From Acidobacteriaceae bacterium (GTDB lineage: Bacteria; Acidobacteriota; Terriglobia; Terriglobales; Acidobacteriaceae), in assembly GCA_030042915.1 (NCBI GenBank), contig JASHYS010000448.1, positions 1 through 30,308 of the forward strand: a stretch of 30,308 nt of DNA, written 5' to 3'. This document shows positions 7,832-15,423 of this stretch, piece by piece (position 1 is the stretch's first letter; every line of letters starts with the position of its first letter). Both the position numbers and the translations under genes were made by a program. The notes under the pieces were generated by a model that saw nothing but the letters and a program-made list of their open reading frames with translations, searched no databases and was not told the origin of the DNA.

Positions 7832-9265
7832 TCAATGCTCCTTTTGGTTCCGGCTATACCCCTTGAGTTTATTGTGCAGGGTTTTCAGGCTCACGCCCAG
7901 GATTTCTGCGGCACGGGTTTTGTTCTGTCCGGTAGCTTCCAAGGTGCGCAGAATCAGCAACCGCTCTGCCTCGTCAACCGTGACACCCACCGGCACCGTA
8001 ATGGCATTGCCATCCAGTGCCGCGGTTCCCGCTGCCTGCTCTCTACCAAATCCCTGCGGCAGGTGCCCGGCGTCCAGCGGCGCCCCGTCGGGGCAAAGAA
8101 TCACGGCTCGCTCGATGGTATTGCGCAACTCACGCGCATTGCCGGGCCAGCTGTGGGCCATCAGTCGTTCGAGCATCGACGCGGCTATGCCGGAAACCTT
8201 GCGCCCGTGCTTCTGGTTCATCTCAAGCACCATGGCTTCCACCATGGGCGGCAGATCGTCAAGGTGCTCGCGCAGCGGTGGCATATTGATGTTGAAGACA
8301 TTGAGCCGGTAGTAGAGATCGTTGCGCAGATGGCCCTCAGCGACGGCGTTCTTGGGATCGCGGTTGGTCGCCGCCAGAACGCGCACATCCGTATCCTGCT
8401 CGTTACGCGCGCCCAGCCGCCGGAATTTCCGCTCCTCCAGCACGCGCAGCAGCTTGGCCTGCGTGCCCGATGGCATCTCGCCGATTTCGTCCAGTAGCAG
8501 CGTGCCGCCCGAAGCCAGTTCGAAGCAGCCGGCCCGCCGCTCCATGGCTCCCGTAAACGCGCCCTTTTCGTGGCCGAAAATCTCGCTCTCGATCAGGGTC
8601 TCAGGAATGGCGGCGCAGTTGACGGCGACAAACGGCCGCCCTTTGCGGGGACTCAGGTCGTGCAACGTGCGCGCCACCAGCTCCTTGCCGGTCCCGCTCT
8701 CGCCGGTGATGAGCACGGGGACGTTGGAGGGCGCAATCTGCTCGATGAGCCCGAAAATCTCCTTCATCTGTTTGGAGCTGCCTACCAGCGAGCCCAGCAC
8801 GCCGGTTTCGCGCAGCCGCCGCCGCGCCACTTCCAGCTGGATCGCCGTCTCCCGCTGCCGGGCGGCGTTAGCCAGGATGGTCTTCAGGCGCGTGGCGTCT
8901 ACCGGCTTCTGCAGAAAGTCGTAGGCACCGATCTTCATGGCTTCAACGGCCAGTTGAATGGAACCCATCGCCGTGAGCACCACCACGGCCATATTGGCGC
9001 TAATGCCCTCGCCACCCTCGGCCAGCTTGGCCAGCAGGCCCATACCATCCATGCGCGGCATCTTCAGATCTGTGACCACAATGGCCGGATCCCATTTCAG
9101 CGCCTTCTCCCACGCTTCCTGGCCGTCGCGCGCTGTCTCGGTGTTGTATCCCCACCCAGAGATCAGCTCCGCCAGCCCGGCCAGCGCATTGGGCTCATCT
9201 TCAGCGATCAACACCTTAACGGCGTTTTGCATACATGCCTGCTGCATGCCCTCAAATTCTGGCAT
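7832..9265 (-). CDS. Sigma-54-dependent response regulator, NtrC family
   Basis: The 477-residue protein has a receiver domain (about 14-130; acidic pocket AEDE, phospho-acceptor D66 in VVTDLKMP, conserved K120). A sigma-54 AAA+ domain follows, with Walker A GESGTGKE (188-195), the sigma-54-contact loop GAFTGA (235-240) and Walker B LLLDEIGE. The end is a Fis-type helix-turn-helix (about 430-470, TRAAEILGVSLKTLHNKLKG). It should activate sigma-54 promoters on phosphorylation by the downstream kinase. The exact start is uncertain: ATGs at codons 1, 7 and 12 precede the receiver and none has an ideal Shine-Dalgarno. I found no convincing -24/-12 promoter in this window, so the targets are probably elsewhere. 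Confidence 0.94.
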   Translation of the reverse strand: MPEFEGMQQACMQNAVKVLIAEDEPNALAGLAELISGWGYNTETARDGQEAWEKALKWDPAIVVTDLKMPRMDGMGLLAKLAEGGEGISANMAVVVLTAMGSIQLAVEAMKIGAYDFLQKPVDATRLKTILANAARQRETAIQLEVARRRLRETGVLGSLVGSSKQMKEIFGLIEQIAPSNVPVLITGESGTGKELVARTLHDLSPRKGRPFVAVNCAAIPETLIESEIFGHEKGAFTGAMERRAGCFELASGGTLLLDEIGEMPSGTQAKLLRVLEERKFRRLGARNEQDTDVRVLAATNRDPKNAVAEGHLRNDLYYRLNVFNINMPPLREHLDDLPPMVEAMVLEMNQKHGRKVSGIAASMLERLMAHSWPGNARELRNTIERAVILCPDGAPLDAGHLPQGFGREQAAGTAALDGNAITVPVGVTVDEAERLLILRTLEATGQNKTRAAEILGVSLKTLHNKLKGYSRNQKEH

Positions 9266-9365
9266 TTTGCTCTATCTCTACTATGCACCCGCGGCCCGTT
9301 CCTGCGCTCGTTACGGAAGGCTCATCGGGGCGCCGATTCGCGAACCTTCATTGACCCGCCCTGTA

Positions 9366-9383
9366 TCATCTCATCTGAGATGA
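9366..9383 (+). promoter_or_regulatory. 18-bp hyphenated palindrome overlapping a start codon
   Basis: TCATCTCA and TGAGATGA form perfect 8-bp arms around a 2-nt centre. The right arm contains the ATG of the M24 peptidase gene (9380-9382). A -10-like TATCAT (9364-9369) overlaps the left arm. It could be an operator or an RNA hairpin that hides the start codon. Confidence 0.45.
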
Positions 9384-10654
9384 AACCCACGAGGCGCAAT
9401 TTTATTGCCGGCGCCGCGGCGCTGTTGCCATTGGCTGCGTTGGACGTAGACGCGGAAGGCGCGGACGCTTCCGCGCTGCCCGCTCCAATCGCCGCGCTCA
9501 AGGATCGCCGCAAGGAAGCCACGCCCATTTCCAGCGCCGAGCGCGAGGCGCGCTTCCAGCGCGCACGCGAGTTGATGCAGCAGGCGAACCTCGCCGCCAT
9601 CTGCATGACCGGTGGCACTTCGTTGCGCTATTTTAGCGGCGTTCGCTGGTTCCCGAGCGAGCGCATGATGGTTCTGGTCCTGCCTGCGAAAGGCCAGCCC
9701 TTCGCCGTGTGCCCGGCATTCGAGGCGGATCGCCTGCACGAGCAGTTCGCACTGGTGCCTTCGCTTGCTTCCACCCGCCTGCTCACCTGGCAGGAGGACG
9801 ACGATCCCTATGCTCGCCTCGCCGACGGTCTGCGCGACCTCGGACTGAGCGGTGCCATTGGGATCGACGAAACCATGCCTTTTGTTTTCGCGCAGGGCAT
9901 CGGCCGCACCCTGTCGCAGGCCACGCTGCGCAGCGCCACACCCGTTACCGCAGGCTGCCGCGAAATCAAATCGCCCGCCGAACTCGCACTGATGCAACTG
10001 GCAAATTCCGTCACGCTCCAGGTGTATGAAGCGGCCTGGCGTGCGGCCTCGCCGGGCATGACCACACATGAATTTTCCGCGTTGGTCGCCACAGCCTACG
10101 CGCGCGTCGGATTCCCAGGCGATGCCAGCTGCGAAACCGGCCCCTATTCGGCTCTGCCACACGGCTCCATCCAGCCGCAAACCATTCGCGAGGGCGCCAT
10201 GGTGCTCATCGACGACGGCTGCACGGTCGAAGGCTATCAATCCGATATCTCGCGCTCCTTTGTTTACGGCAAGCCCAGCGACAAGATGCTCCAATGCTTC
10301 GATATTGTCCATCGCGCCCAGGCCGCCGCGCTCGCCGCCGCCCGTCCCGGTGCTACTTGCGGCTCGGTCGACGCCGCGGCCCGCAAAGTGATTGAAGACG
10401 CGGGCTTCGGCCCCGGTTACAAGTATTTCCTGCATCGCCTTGGCCACGGCATCGGCATGGACATGCACGAGTGGCCCTATCTGGTGCGTGGCAACCCGCA
10501 AATCATTGCCGAGCGCATGTGCTTCTCTGACGAACCCGGTATTTACATCCCCGGCGAATTCGGCCTGCGCCTCGAAGACGACATGCATATTACCGAAGAC
10601 GGCGCCAGGCTCTTCACCGGCCCCAGCCCGTCGCTGGAGCAGCCCTTCGGATGA
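9380..10654 (+). CDS. Tat-exported M24-family aminopeptidase (Xaa-Pro peptidase type)
   Basis: The 424-residue protein starts with a twin-arginine signal (TRRNFIAGAAALLPLAAL), so it is exported folded. A creatinase-like N-terminal domain (about 45-170) precedes a pita-bread M24 domain with the five dimetal ligands visible: two Asp in IDDGCTVEGYQSDISRSF, His in LGHGIGMDMHE, Glu in SDEPGIYIPGE and Glu in RLEDDMHI. The family removes N-terminal residues before proline or cleaves Xaa-Pro dipeptides. The frame is open far upstream (to 8570), but that stretch is antisense to the regulator gene. The ATG at 9380 starts exactly at the Tat signal. With the M20 dipeptidase downstream it suggests peptide scavenging. 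The gene is convergent with the VWFA gene (19-bp gap). Confidence 0.92.
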   Translation: MKPTRRNFIAGAAALLPLAALDVDAEGADASALPAPIAALKDRRKEATPISSAEREARFQRARELMQQANLAAICMTGGTSLRYFSGVRWFPSERMMVLVLPAKGQPFAVCPAFEADRLHEQFALVPSLASTRLLTWQEDDDPYARLADGLRDLGLSGAIGIDETMPFVFAQGIGRTLSQATLRSATPVTAGCREIKSPAELALMQLANSVTLQVYEAAWRAASPGMTTHEFSALVATAYARVGFPGDASCETGPYSALPHGSIQPQTIREGAMVLIDDGCTVEGYQSDISRSFVYGKPSDKMLQCFDIVHRAQAAALAAARPGATCGSVDAAARKVIEDAGFGPGYKYFLHRLGHGIGMDMHEWPYLVRGNPQIIAERMCFSDEPGIYIPGEFGLRLEDDMHITEDGARLFTGPSPSLEQPFG

Positions 10655-10673
10655 AGCCAGACTCGCTTCAACC

Positions 10674-11615
10674 CTATTGACTGGGAGCGTAATAGACCGG
10701 AAGGGCCAGAATTTGCAGGGTGCGGTCAGACAGGCGCACTTCCAGCTTATGCGCCTTCCCGTCACGTGCCGCGTCGGCCGCCGTGAAACGTAGAACGTAT
10801 TGGCTAGGAATGACGCTGATGAGACGAGTGACCTCAGGCTCGAGGTCTTTCTCTTTGGGCGCGAAAGCGACGCCTCCGCCTGCCTTCGCTAGTAGATCCA
10901 TGGTGTGTTTTCCGCCCGGCGGCGGCCAGGGATCGGGAAAATTGAAGGAATAAAACGTTGGCGCGCCGGGCGATTGCAGGCTGCGAATTGCATCTTTCTC
11001 GCGAGAATGTGATGCGTCGTCCCCGCCGTCACTGAAGAGAACCAGCGCTCTTCTCGCATAGCGCGCGTGGGCGGCAAAGTACTGCTCCGTGACAACAAGC
11101 GCGTCGAAAAGCGCTGTCCCGCCGCGAGCGCTCCGCCGATCCAGAAACGAGAGGTCAGCCTTGGAAATAGGCGTGAAGGGAAGGTCAAGATGGGCCTCGT
11201 CACCGAACAAAACAGCCATCACTTCACTACCTTCCGGCAACGCCTTCACGATCGCCTTTACGGTCCAGGCAGTCGACCCGAGACGGCGGAACATCGAACC
11301 TGAAGTGTCAATGATGAAGCCAATCGATATCGGCGAATCCGGCGAACCGCGAAACTGGGGCGGGCGCTCGGCGCCGTCTTCAAAAAGTTGAAACTGGTGT
11401 TCGTCGACGGTTTGCGGTGCGCCGTGCTTGTCGAGTACGACGACGTTGAGGTTGACTTCGGGCCACGACTGATCCACCGCGGGCTCTGCCGAACGAGACG
11501 TATCACTCGAACCCTGGCCGACCAAAGGCTTTCCGCCAGCAGCGATCGCGAGGAGCACGCTCGTCGCGAGGGTCCACAATGCACCTCTCTTCCAGGTCGG
11601 CATCTGGCCTCCCAT
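10674..11615 (-). CDS. Secreted VWFA-domain protein (acidobacterial VWFA-related type)
   Basis: The 313-residue protein has a signal peptide (about 5-34) and then a segment typical of the acidobacterial VWFA-related family (VNLNVVVLDKHGAPQTVDEHQFQLFEDG) before the von Willebrand A domain. The MIDAS metal site is visible: DTSGS at 103-107, the Thr in ARGGTALFDAL and the Asp in VLFSDGGDD. A short beta-rich tail follows. VWA domains bind protein partners through a divalent metal; members of this family are numerous in Terriglobia and mostly uncharacterised. Two ATGs compete: codon 1 (AGGA 7 nt upstream) and codon 5 (GGGAGG 4 nt upstream). Both keep the signal peptide. The gene is flanked by two peptidase genes. 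Confidence 0.87.
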   Translation of the reverse strand: MGGQMPTWKRGALWTLATSVLLAIAAGGKPLVGQGSSDTSRSAEPAVDQSWPEVNLNVVVLDKHGAPQTVDEHQFQLFEDGAERPPQFRGSPDSPISIGFIIDTSGSMFRRLGSTAWTVKAIVKALPEGSEVMAVLFGDEAHLDLPFTPISKADLSFLDRRSARGGTALFDALVVTEQYFAAHARYARRALVLFSDGGDDASHSREKDAIRSLQSPGAPTFYSFNFPDPWPPPGGKHTMDLLAKAGGGVAFAPKEKDLEPEVTRLISVIPSQYVLRFTAADAARDGKAHKLEVRLSDRTLQILALPVYYAPSQ

Positions 11616-11763
11616 TCAATTTTCCTGGAACATTGATTGGCGGCAACCAGTTTACAACTTGAAAGCGCCACTGTCAGCGCAGCGAGGGACCTTCGTCGGC
11701 GGCGGCTGGTCTGCCCATCGGTCTATACTCGCTTCTGTCTGTTTTCTTGAAAGGAGCCGTTCC

Positions 11764-13134
11764 ATGTCTTCTTCCGCGCTTGCCTTCGCCAAGCAGAACC
11801 ACCCCCGTTTTCTCTCCGAATTGAAAGACCTGCTGCGCATTCCGTCCATCTCCACGCTGCCCGAGCACAAAGGCGACTGCCGCAAGGCCGCGGAAACCGT
11901 GAAAGCCGAGGTCACCCGCATCGGCCTCGAGCACGCGCGGCTCATTGAAGGAGAAGGTCATCCTCTGGTGTATGCCGACTGGCTGCACGCCAAGGGCAAG
12001 CCGACCGTCCTCATCTATGGGCATTACGACGTGCAGCCTCCCGATCCGCTCGACGAGTGGCACACGCCACCCTTCGAGCCTACCGAACGCAACGGCAACA
12101 TCTACGCGCGCGGCGCGGTCGATGATAAGGGCCAGGTGTGGGCGCAGATCAAGGCGCTGGAATCGCTGATGGCGGCCAACAAGGCGCTGCCGGTAAATGT
12201 GCGCGTCATCTTCGAGGGAGAAGAAGAAGTGGGTGGCGAGACCATTGCGGAGTACGTGGCTTCGAAGCCTGCCGACCTGAAAGCCGATTTCGCGCTGGTG
12301 TCAGACACCGAGCTGTTTGCGCCCGGCCTGCCCACGCTCTGCGTGGGACTGCGCGGCATGATCTACACCGAACTCGAAGTGCGCGGCGCCAAGACCGACC
12401 TGCACTCCGGCATGTATGGCGGCGCGGCTCCCAATCCTTTCGTGGCGCTGTGTCAGATCATCGCCAAGCTCAAGGATGAGAACGGCCACATCCTGATTCC
12501 CGGCTTTTACGACGACGTGCAGGCTCCCAGCGCCGACGAACTGAAGGCCTGGAAGAGCCTGCCGTTCAACGAAGAGGAGTACCGCAAAACCGAAGTGGGC
12601 TCGAAAGTGCTGGTGGGCGAGCGGGGCTACAGCGTGATGGAACGAACCTGGGCGCGGCCCACGGTGGACGTGCACGGCATGCCCGGGGGGTTTACCGGCG
12701 CGGGCGCCAAGACCGTCATTCCCGCCAAGGCGACGGCCAAAGTCTCCATGCGCCTGGTTCCCAACATGAATCCGGCCAAGGCATTCGAACTTTACAAAAG
12801 CTACGTGGAGAAGATCAAGCCGGTTGGCGTTGACATCGAAGTCCGGCTGATTCACACCGGCGATCCGTGCCTGATTCCCACCGACAATAAGTACGTGAAG
12901 GCGGCTACGAAGGCGCTCCATGAGGTTTGGGGCAAAGACACGGTCTTTATCCGTTCCGGCGGCTCCATTCCCATCGTTGGCGACTTCGACAAGCACCTGG
13001 GCCTGCCCAGCGTGATGATGGGCTTTGGCCTGCCCGACGACAATCTCCATGCGCCCAACGAAAAGTTCAACCTGAAAAACTTCGAGCTGGGAATCGATTC
13101 GCTGATCCGATTCCTCGAAGAGGTTGGCCGTTAA
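11764..13134 (+). CDS. M20-family metallodipeptidase
   Basis: The 456-residue protein belongs to the carnosinase/CNDP-like branch of M20. Zinc ligands and catalytic residues are visible: GHYDVQP (H87, D89), ARGAVDDKG (D120/D121), EGEEEVGGE (around E153-E155), VSDTE and the late His in NLHAPNE. The dimerisation domain lies at about 205-370. No signal peptide is seen, so it should cleave dipeptides in the cytoplasm. The ATG at 11764 follows AAGGAG with a 7-nt spacer; an in-frame upstream extension to 11659 overlaps the promoter region and lacks family similarity. It is probably transcribed alone, divergent from the VWFA gene. Confidence 0.93.
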   Translation: MSSSALAFAKQNHPRFLSELKDLLRIPSISTLPEHKGDCRKAAETVKAEVTRIGLEHARLIEGEGHPLVYADWLHAKGKPTVLIYGHYDVQPPDPLDEWHTPPFEPTERNGNIYARGAVDDKGQVWAQIKALESLMAANKALPVNVRVIFEGEEEVGGETIAEYVASKPADLKADFALVSDTELFAPGLPTLCVGLRGMIYTELEVRGAKTDLHSGMYGGAAPNPFVALCQIIAKLKDENGHILIPGFYDDVQAPSADELKAWKSLPFNEEEYRKTEVGSKVLVGERGYSVMERTWARPTVDVHGMPGGFTGAGAKTVIPAKATAKVSMRLVPNMNPAKAFELYKSYVEKIKPVGVDIEVRLIHTGDPCLIPTDNKYVKAATKALHEVWGKDTVFIRSGGSIPIVGDFDKHLGLPSVMMGFGLPDDNLHAPNEKFNLKNFELGIDSLIRFLEEVGR

Positions 13135-13173
13135 ACTCGTTCAGTATCCGGCCCAGCGCAAGAACTGGGTTGC

Positions 13174-13210
13174 CCCATCCTTTTCGCCGCGTCAGCGGCG
13201 AAAGGGTGGG
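13174..13210 (+). repeat. Long hairpin between dipeptidase gene and mobA (REP-like palindrome candidate)
   Basis: The perfect 9-bp core TTTCGCCGC / GCGGCGAAA encloses loop GTCA. It extends outward to CCCATCC / GGGTGGG with one wobble and one bulged base. No T-run follows, so it is not a classical intrinsic terminator. It could be a dispersed palindromic repeat or an mRNA-stabilising hairpin. Confidence 0.5.
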
Positions 13211-13227
13211 AACGCCGAACATGCAAT

Positions 13228-13899
13228 ATGAATTCAGACCATGACGCCGCCGGCTTCGTTCTGGCTGGCGGACAATCCAGCCGCATGGGCAGCGACAAGG
13301 CGCTTCTGCCCTTTGCCGGCCGGCCGCTCATTGCGCATGCGCTTTCCATTCTTGAAGAGGCCGGTCTCCACGCAATGATTGCCGGAGCGAATACCGCGTC
13401 CGGCTCTTCTCTCGCAGTCTTCGCCCCGGTCGTCGACGATCTCGATCCCGGCCTTGGCCCGTTAGCCGGCGTTTGCGCCGCACTTCGATCCACCTCGGCA
13501 CGCTACGCAGTGTTTCTGCCCATCGACCTGCCTCTCTTGCCCGGCTCGCTCCCTGCTTACCTGCTCCGCCGCGCGCGCGTCTCCGGACGCGCGGTCACAG
13601 TGGCTTCGGTCGCAGGATTCACTCAAACTTTTCCGGCGGTGATTGATCGCGTCGCGCTTGACGGCCTCGAAGCCGCGCTCCATGCCCGTTCCGGCGGTTG
13701 CTTCAACGCCTTCGAATCGGCCGCGGCCGGCCTGGGCCCGCCAATCGACGCCGTTCCCGTCGAGCTGCTGGCGCAGCCGGGCCAGGTGAACCATCCACTC
13801 GGTTTGCCGCCTCTGTGCTGGTTTCTCAACCTGAACACACCCGAGGATGTGCGCCGCGCCGAGGCCCTCCTCCATCGCGGTCGCTGCCGCGTCGCGTAA
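13228..13899 (+). CDS. mobA: Molybdenum cofactor guanylyltransferase
   Basis: The 223-residue protein has the nucleotidyltransferase fold of MobA: an N-terminal GTP-binding loop LAGGQSSRMGSDKALLPF (12-29), GPLAGVCAAL (78-86), FLPIDLPLL in place of the usual Asp motif (97-104), and the C-terminal NLNTPEDVRRAE signature. MobA attaches GMP to molybdopterin to make the bis-MGD cofactor of DMSO-reductase-family enzymes. No molybdoenzyme or other Mo-cofactor gene is in the window, so it stands alone. The Shine-Dalgarno is weak. A 16-bp gap separates it from the ABC ATPase gene, so the two are probably co-transcribed. The related family MocA/CofC is less likely given the NTPED ending. Confidence 0.88.
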   Translation: MNSDHDAAGFVLAGGQSSRMGSDKALLPFAGRPLIAHALSILEEAGLHAMIAGANTASGSSLAVFAPVVDDLDPGLGPLAGVCAALRSTSARYAVFLPIDLPLLPGSLPAYLLRRARVSGRAVTVASVAGFTQTFPAVIDRVALDGLEAALHARSGGCFNAFESAAAGLGPPIDAVPVELLAQPGQVNHPLGLPPLCWFLNLNTPEDVRRAEALLHRGRCRVA

Positions 13900-13915
13900 G
13901 CTGATCCTGAGAGCC

Positions 13916-14800
13916 ATGTCCGACCCTCCGCACCAGCACGATCCGCATGAGCAGTTGAAGCCGCTGCAAGCGGAGCTCGATGCCCTTTCCAAGCCGCCCA
14001 AAAAAGGCGACCGCCCACCCTCCATTGCTCCTCCCGGCCCGCCACCACTGGGCCCCTTCATCGAGTTCGAACATGTCTCCATCGCCTTCAATGGCCGTGC
14101 CGTCCTTGAAGACGTCAGCTTTACGGTCGACCGCGGTGCGACGCTCTGCATTCTCGGCCGCAGCGGTGTGGGTAAGTCAGTGTCGTTACGCCTGCTCATG
14201 GGGTTCCTAAGGCCCGATGCGGGGTTGATCCGCATCGAAGGACATGAGATCAACGATCTCAACGAAGAGGGCCTGCGCGCCATTCGCAAACGCATCACCA
14301 TGGTGTTTCAAAACGGCGCGCTTTTTGACTCGATGAGCGTGCGCGAAAACGTCGCCTTCCCGTTGCGCGAGCGCGGCGGCCTGGCCGACGACCAGGTGGA
14401 TCAGATCGTCGACCGCCTCATCGGGCTGGTCGGCGCCCAGGATGTCATCGACGAGCTTCCTGCCAGCCTCTCCACGGGCCGCAAACGCGCCGTGGCTATG
14501 GCTCGCGCTCTGGCCGCGCAACCTGAGATTGTTCTCTACGACGAGCCCACCACCATGGTCGATCCCCTCATTGCCCGCCGGCTTGGCCGCCTCATCCAGC
14601 GCCTCAAGCACCAACTGGGCTTTACCAGCGTCGTGGTGACGCACGATACACGTTTCGCTCGGGCGCTCGCCGATTGTGTCCTGTTTTTGCACAACGGCAG
14701 GGCGGAATTCTTTGGTCCGCTGCAGGATTTTCTTAACTCTTCAGATACCCCTATCCGCCGATTTCTCGACCTCGACGCCTATTCGATACCTAATGATTGA
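13916..14800 (+). CDS. MlaF-like ABC transporter ATP-binding protein with divergent signature motif
   Basis: The 294-residue protein has a proline-rich N-terminal extension (about 1-47) and then an ABC ATPase domain. Walker A is GRSGVGKS (81-88), the Q-loop FQNGALFDSMSVRENVAFPL is typical of MlaF/Ttg2A, Walker B is VLYDEP (206-211) and the switch His is H243. The signature reads LSTGRKR (185-191) where MlaF has LSGG, and the D-loop reads TTMVDP instead of TTGLDP. MlaF powers retrograde phospholipid transport with the permease MlaE and the MCE protein MlaD; neither is adjacent. The ATG at 13916 is preferred over one 23 codons upstream because the latter overlaps mobA. The family is confident; full activity is uncertain. 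Confidence 0.87.
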   Translation: MSDPPHQHDPHEQLKPLQAELDALSKPPKKGDRPPSIAPPGPPPLGPFIEFEHVSIAFNGRAVLEDVSFTVDRGATLCILGRSGVGKSVSLRLLMGFLRPDAGLIRIEGHEINDLNEEGLRAIRKRITMVFQNGALFDSMSVRENVAFPLRERGGLADDQVDQIVDRLIGLVGAQDVIDELPASLSTGRKRAVAMARALAAQPEIVLYDEPTTMVDPLIARRLGRLIQRLKHQLGFTSVVVTHDTRFARALADCVLFLHNGRAEFFGPLQDFLNSSDTPIRRFLDLDAYSIPND

Positions 14801-14929
14801 ACATTTTGGTTTTTTCTTTCCAATATCAGCGCTAAAATACACTGGCGAGGCGCTGTAAGCCTCCCGTAGTAGTTGGTAACCCTCAGCCTTAAGTTTTTCC
14901 TTGCACTCCCCTCCCTCTTTGGGCGAAGC

Positions 14930-14952
14930 TGAAGTGAATCGGGTTCACTTCA
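14930..14952 (+). promoter_or_regulatory. 9-bp perfect inverted repeat upstream of the sugar transferase gene
   Basis: TGAAGTGAA and TTCACTTCA flank a 5-nt centre TCGGG. No T-run follows, so an operator or RNA hairpin is likelier than a terminator. The half-element AAGTGAACCG recurs at about 15063. Confidence 0.45.
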
Positions 14953-15367
14953 AGTCATGGCCGGAAATCGTGGAGAAAGAACGCGCGCACTCCCCCCAGG
15001 ATAGGGAACAACCAAAACCTGTTATTCTTGCTTTCGTCTCTTTCTTTGCTGTATTGCGTTGCAAGTGAACCGTTCGGGCAACGCCGGTTTAGACCGATAA
15101 AGCTATGTCCGCTGGGATTTTCTGCCGGTCGCATCGGCCCGTTAGCGCCAGCAGGGAGATTTTTCTCTTGTGTCTCTTGCGTCGGAGAGGTGCATCCGGC
15201 ACTCCAGAAAAGCTGAGGAAGCCACGACGATCGAGTATTTGTTGCGATAGAAAACTGTTTGCCTGTTCCCGGGTCAGAAGAGATACGGTCCGTTTTACAG
15301 AGGTCGTACACTCAGCCCGCATATTGCAATTTGATGTACCTGTGCCTTGCTTTTCTCGTGCAAATCA

Positions 15368-15385
15368 AACCCAGGGCCCCGGGTT
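15368..15385 (+). promoter_or_regulatory. 18-bp near-palindrome before the sugar transferase gene
   Basis: AACCC-A-GGG / CCC-C-GGGTT is symmetric except for one base pair and ends 38 bp before the ATG. It is a possible operator or leader hairpin. Confidence 0.3.
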
Positions 15386-15423
15386 CAATGCACTAATGAA
15401 AGTCTGAGGTCTGCGCTTCTCTT

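Larger units (their letters stand above)
14801..15423. other. 623-bp gene-free, AT-richer leader region of the sugar transferase gene
   Basis: Base composition is visibly less GC-rich than the flanking genes and no reading frame looks coding. It holds a TAAAAT (14833-14838), a small GAGGC/GCCTC hairpin (14847-14863), a perfect 9-bp inverted repeat (14930-14952), a 7-bp stem GCGTTGC/GCAACGC (15056-15084) and a near-palindrome (15368-15385). It is most likely the promoter and a long 5' UTR of the exopolysaccharide gene. I recognise no known riboswitch class. Confidence 0.5.

Noticed and set aside
8570..9379. Open frame extending the M24 peptidase upstream by 270 codons
   Set aside because: It is antisense to the response regulator and lies before a clear Tat signal start; a GC-rich shadow frame.
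9371..10765. Long minus-strand open frame opposite the M24 peptidase
   Set aside because: Complementary shadow of a gene with all five metal ligands.
15105..15407. 100-codon plus-strand frame in the leader of the sugar transferase
   Set aside because: Rich in Cys, Arg and Ser, no Shine-Dalgarno, no domain; overlaps structured sequence.
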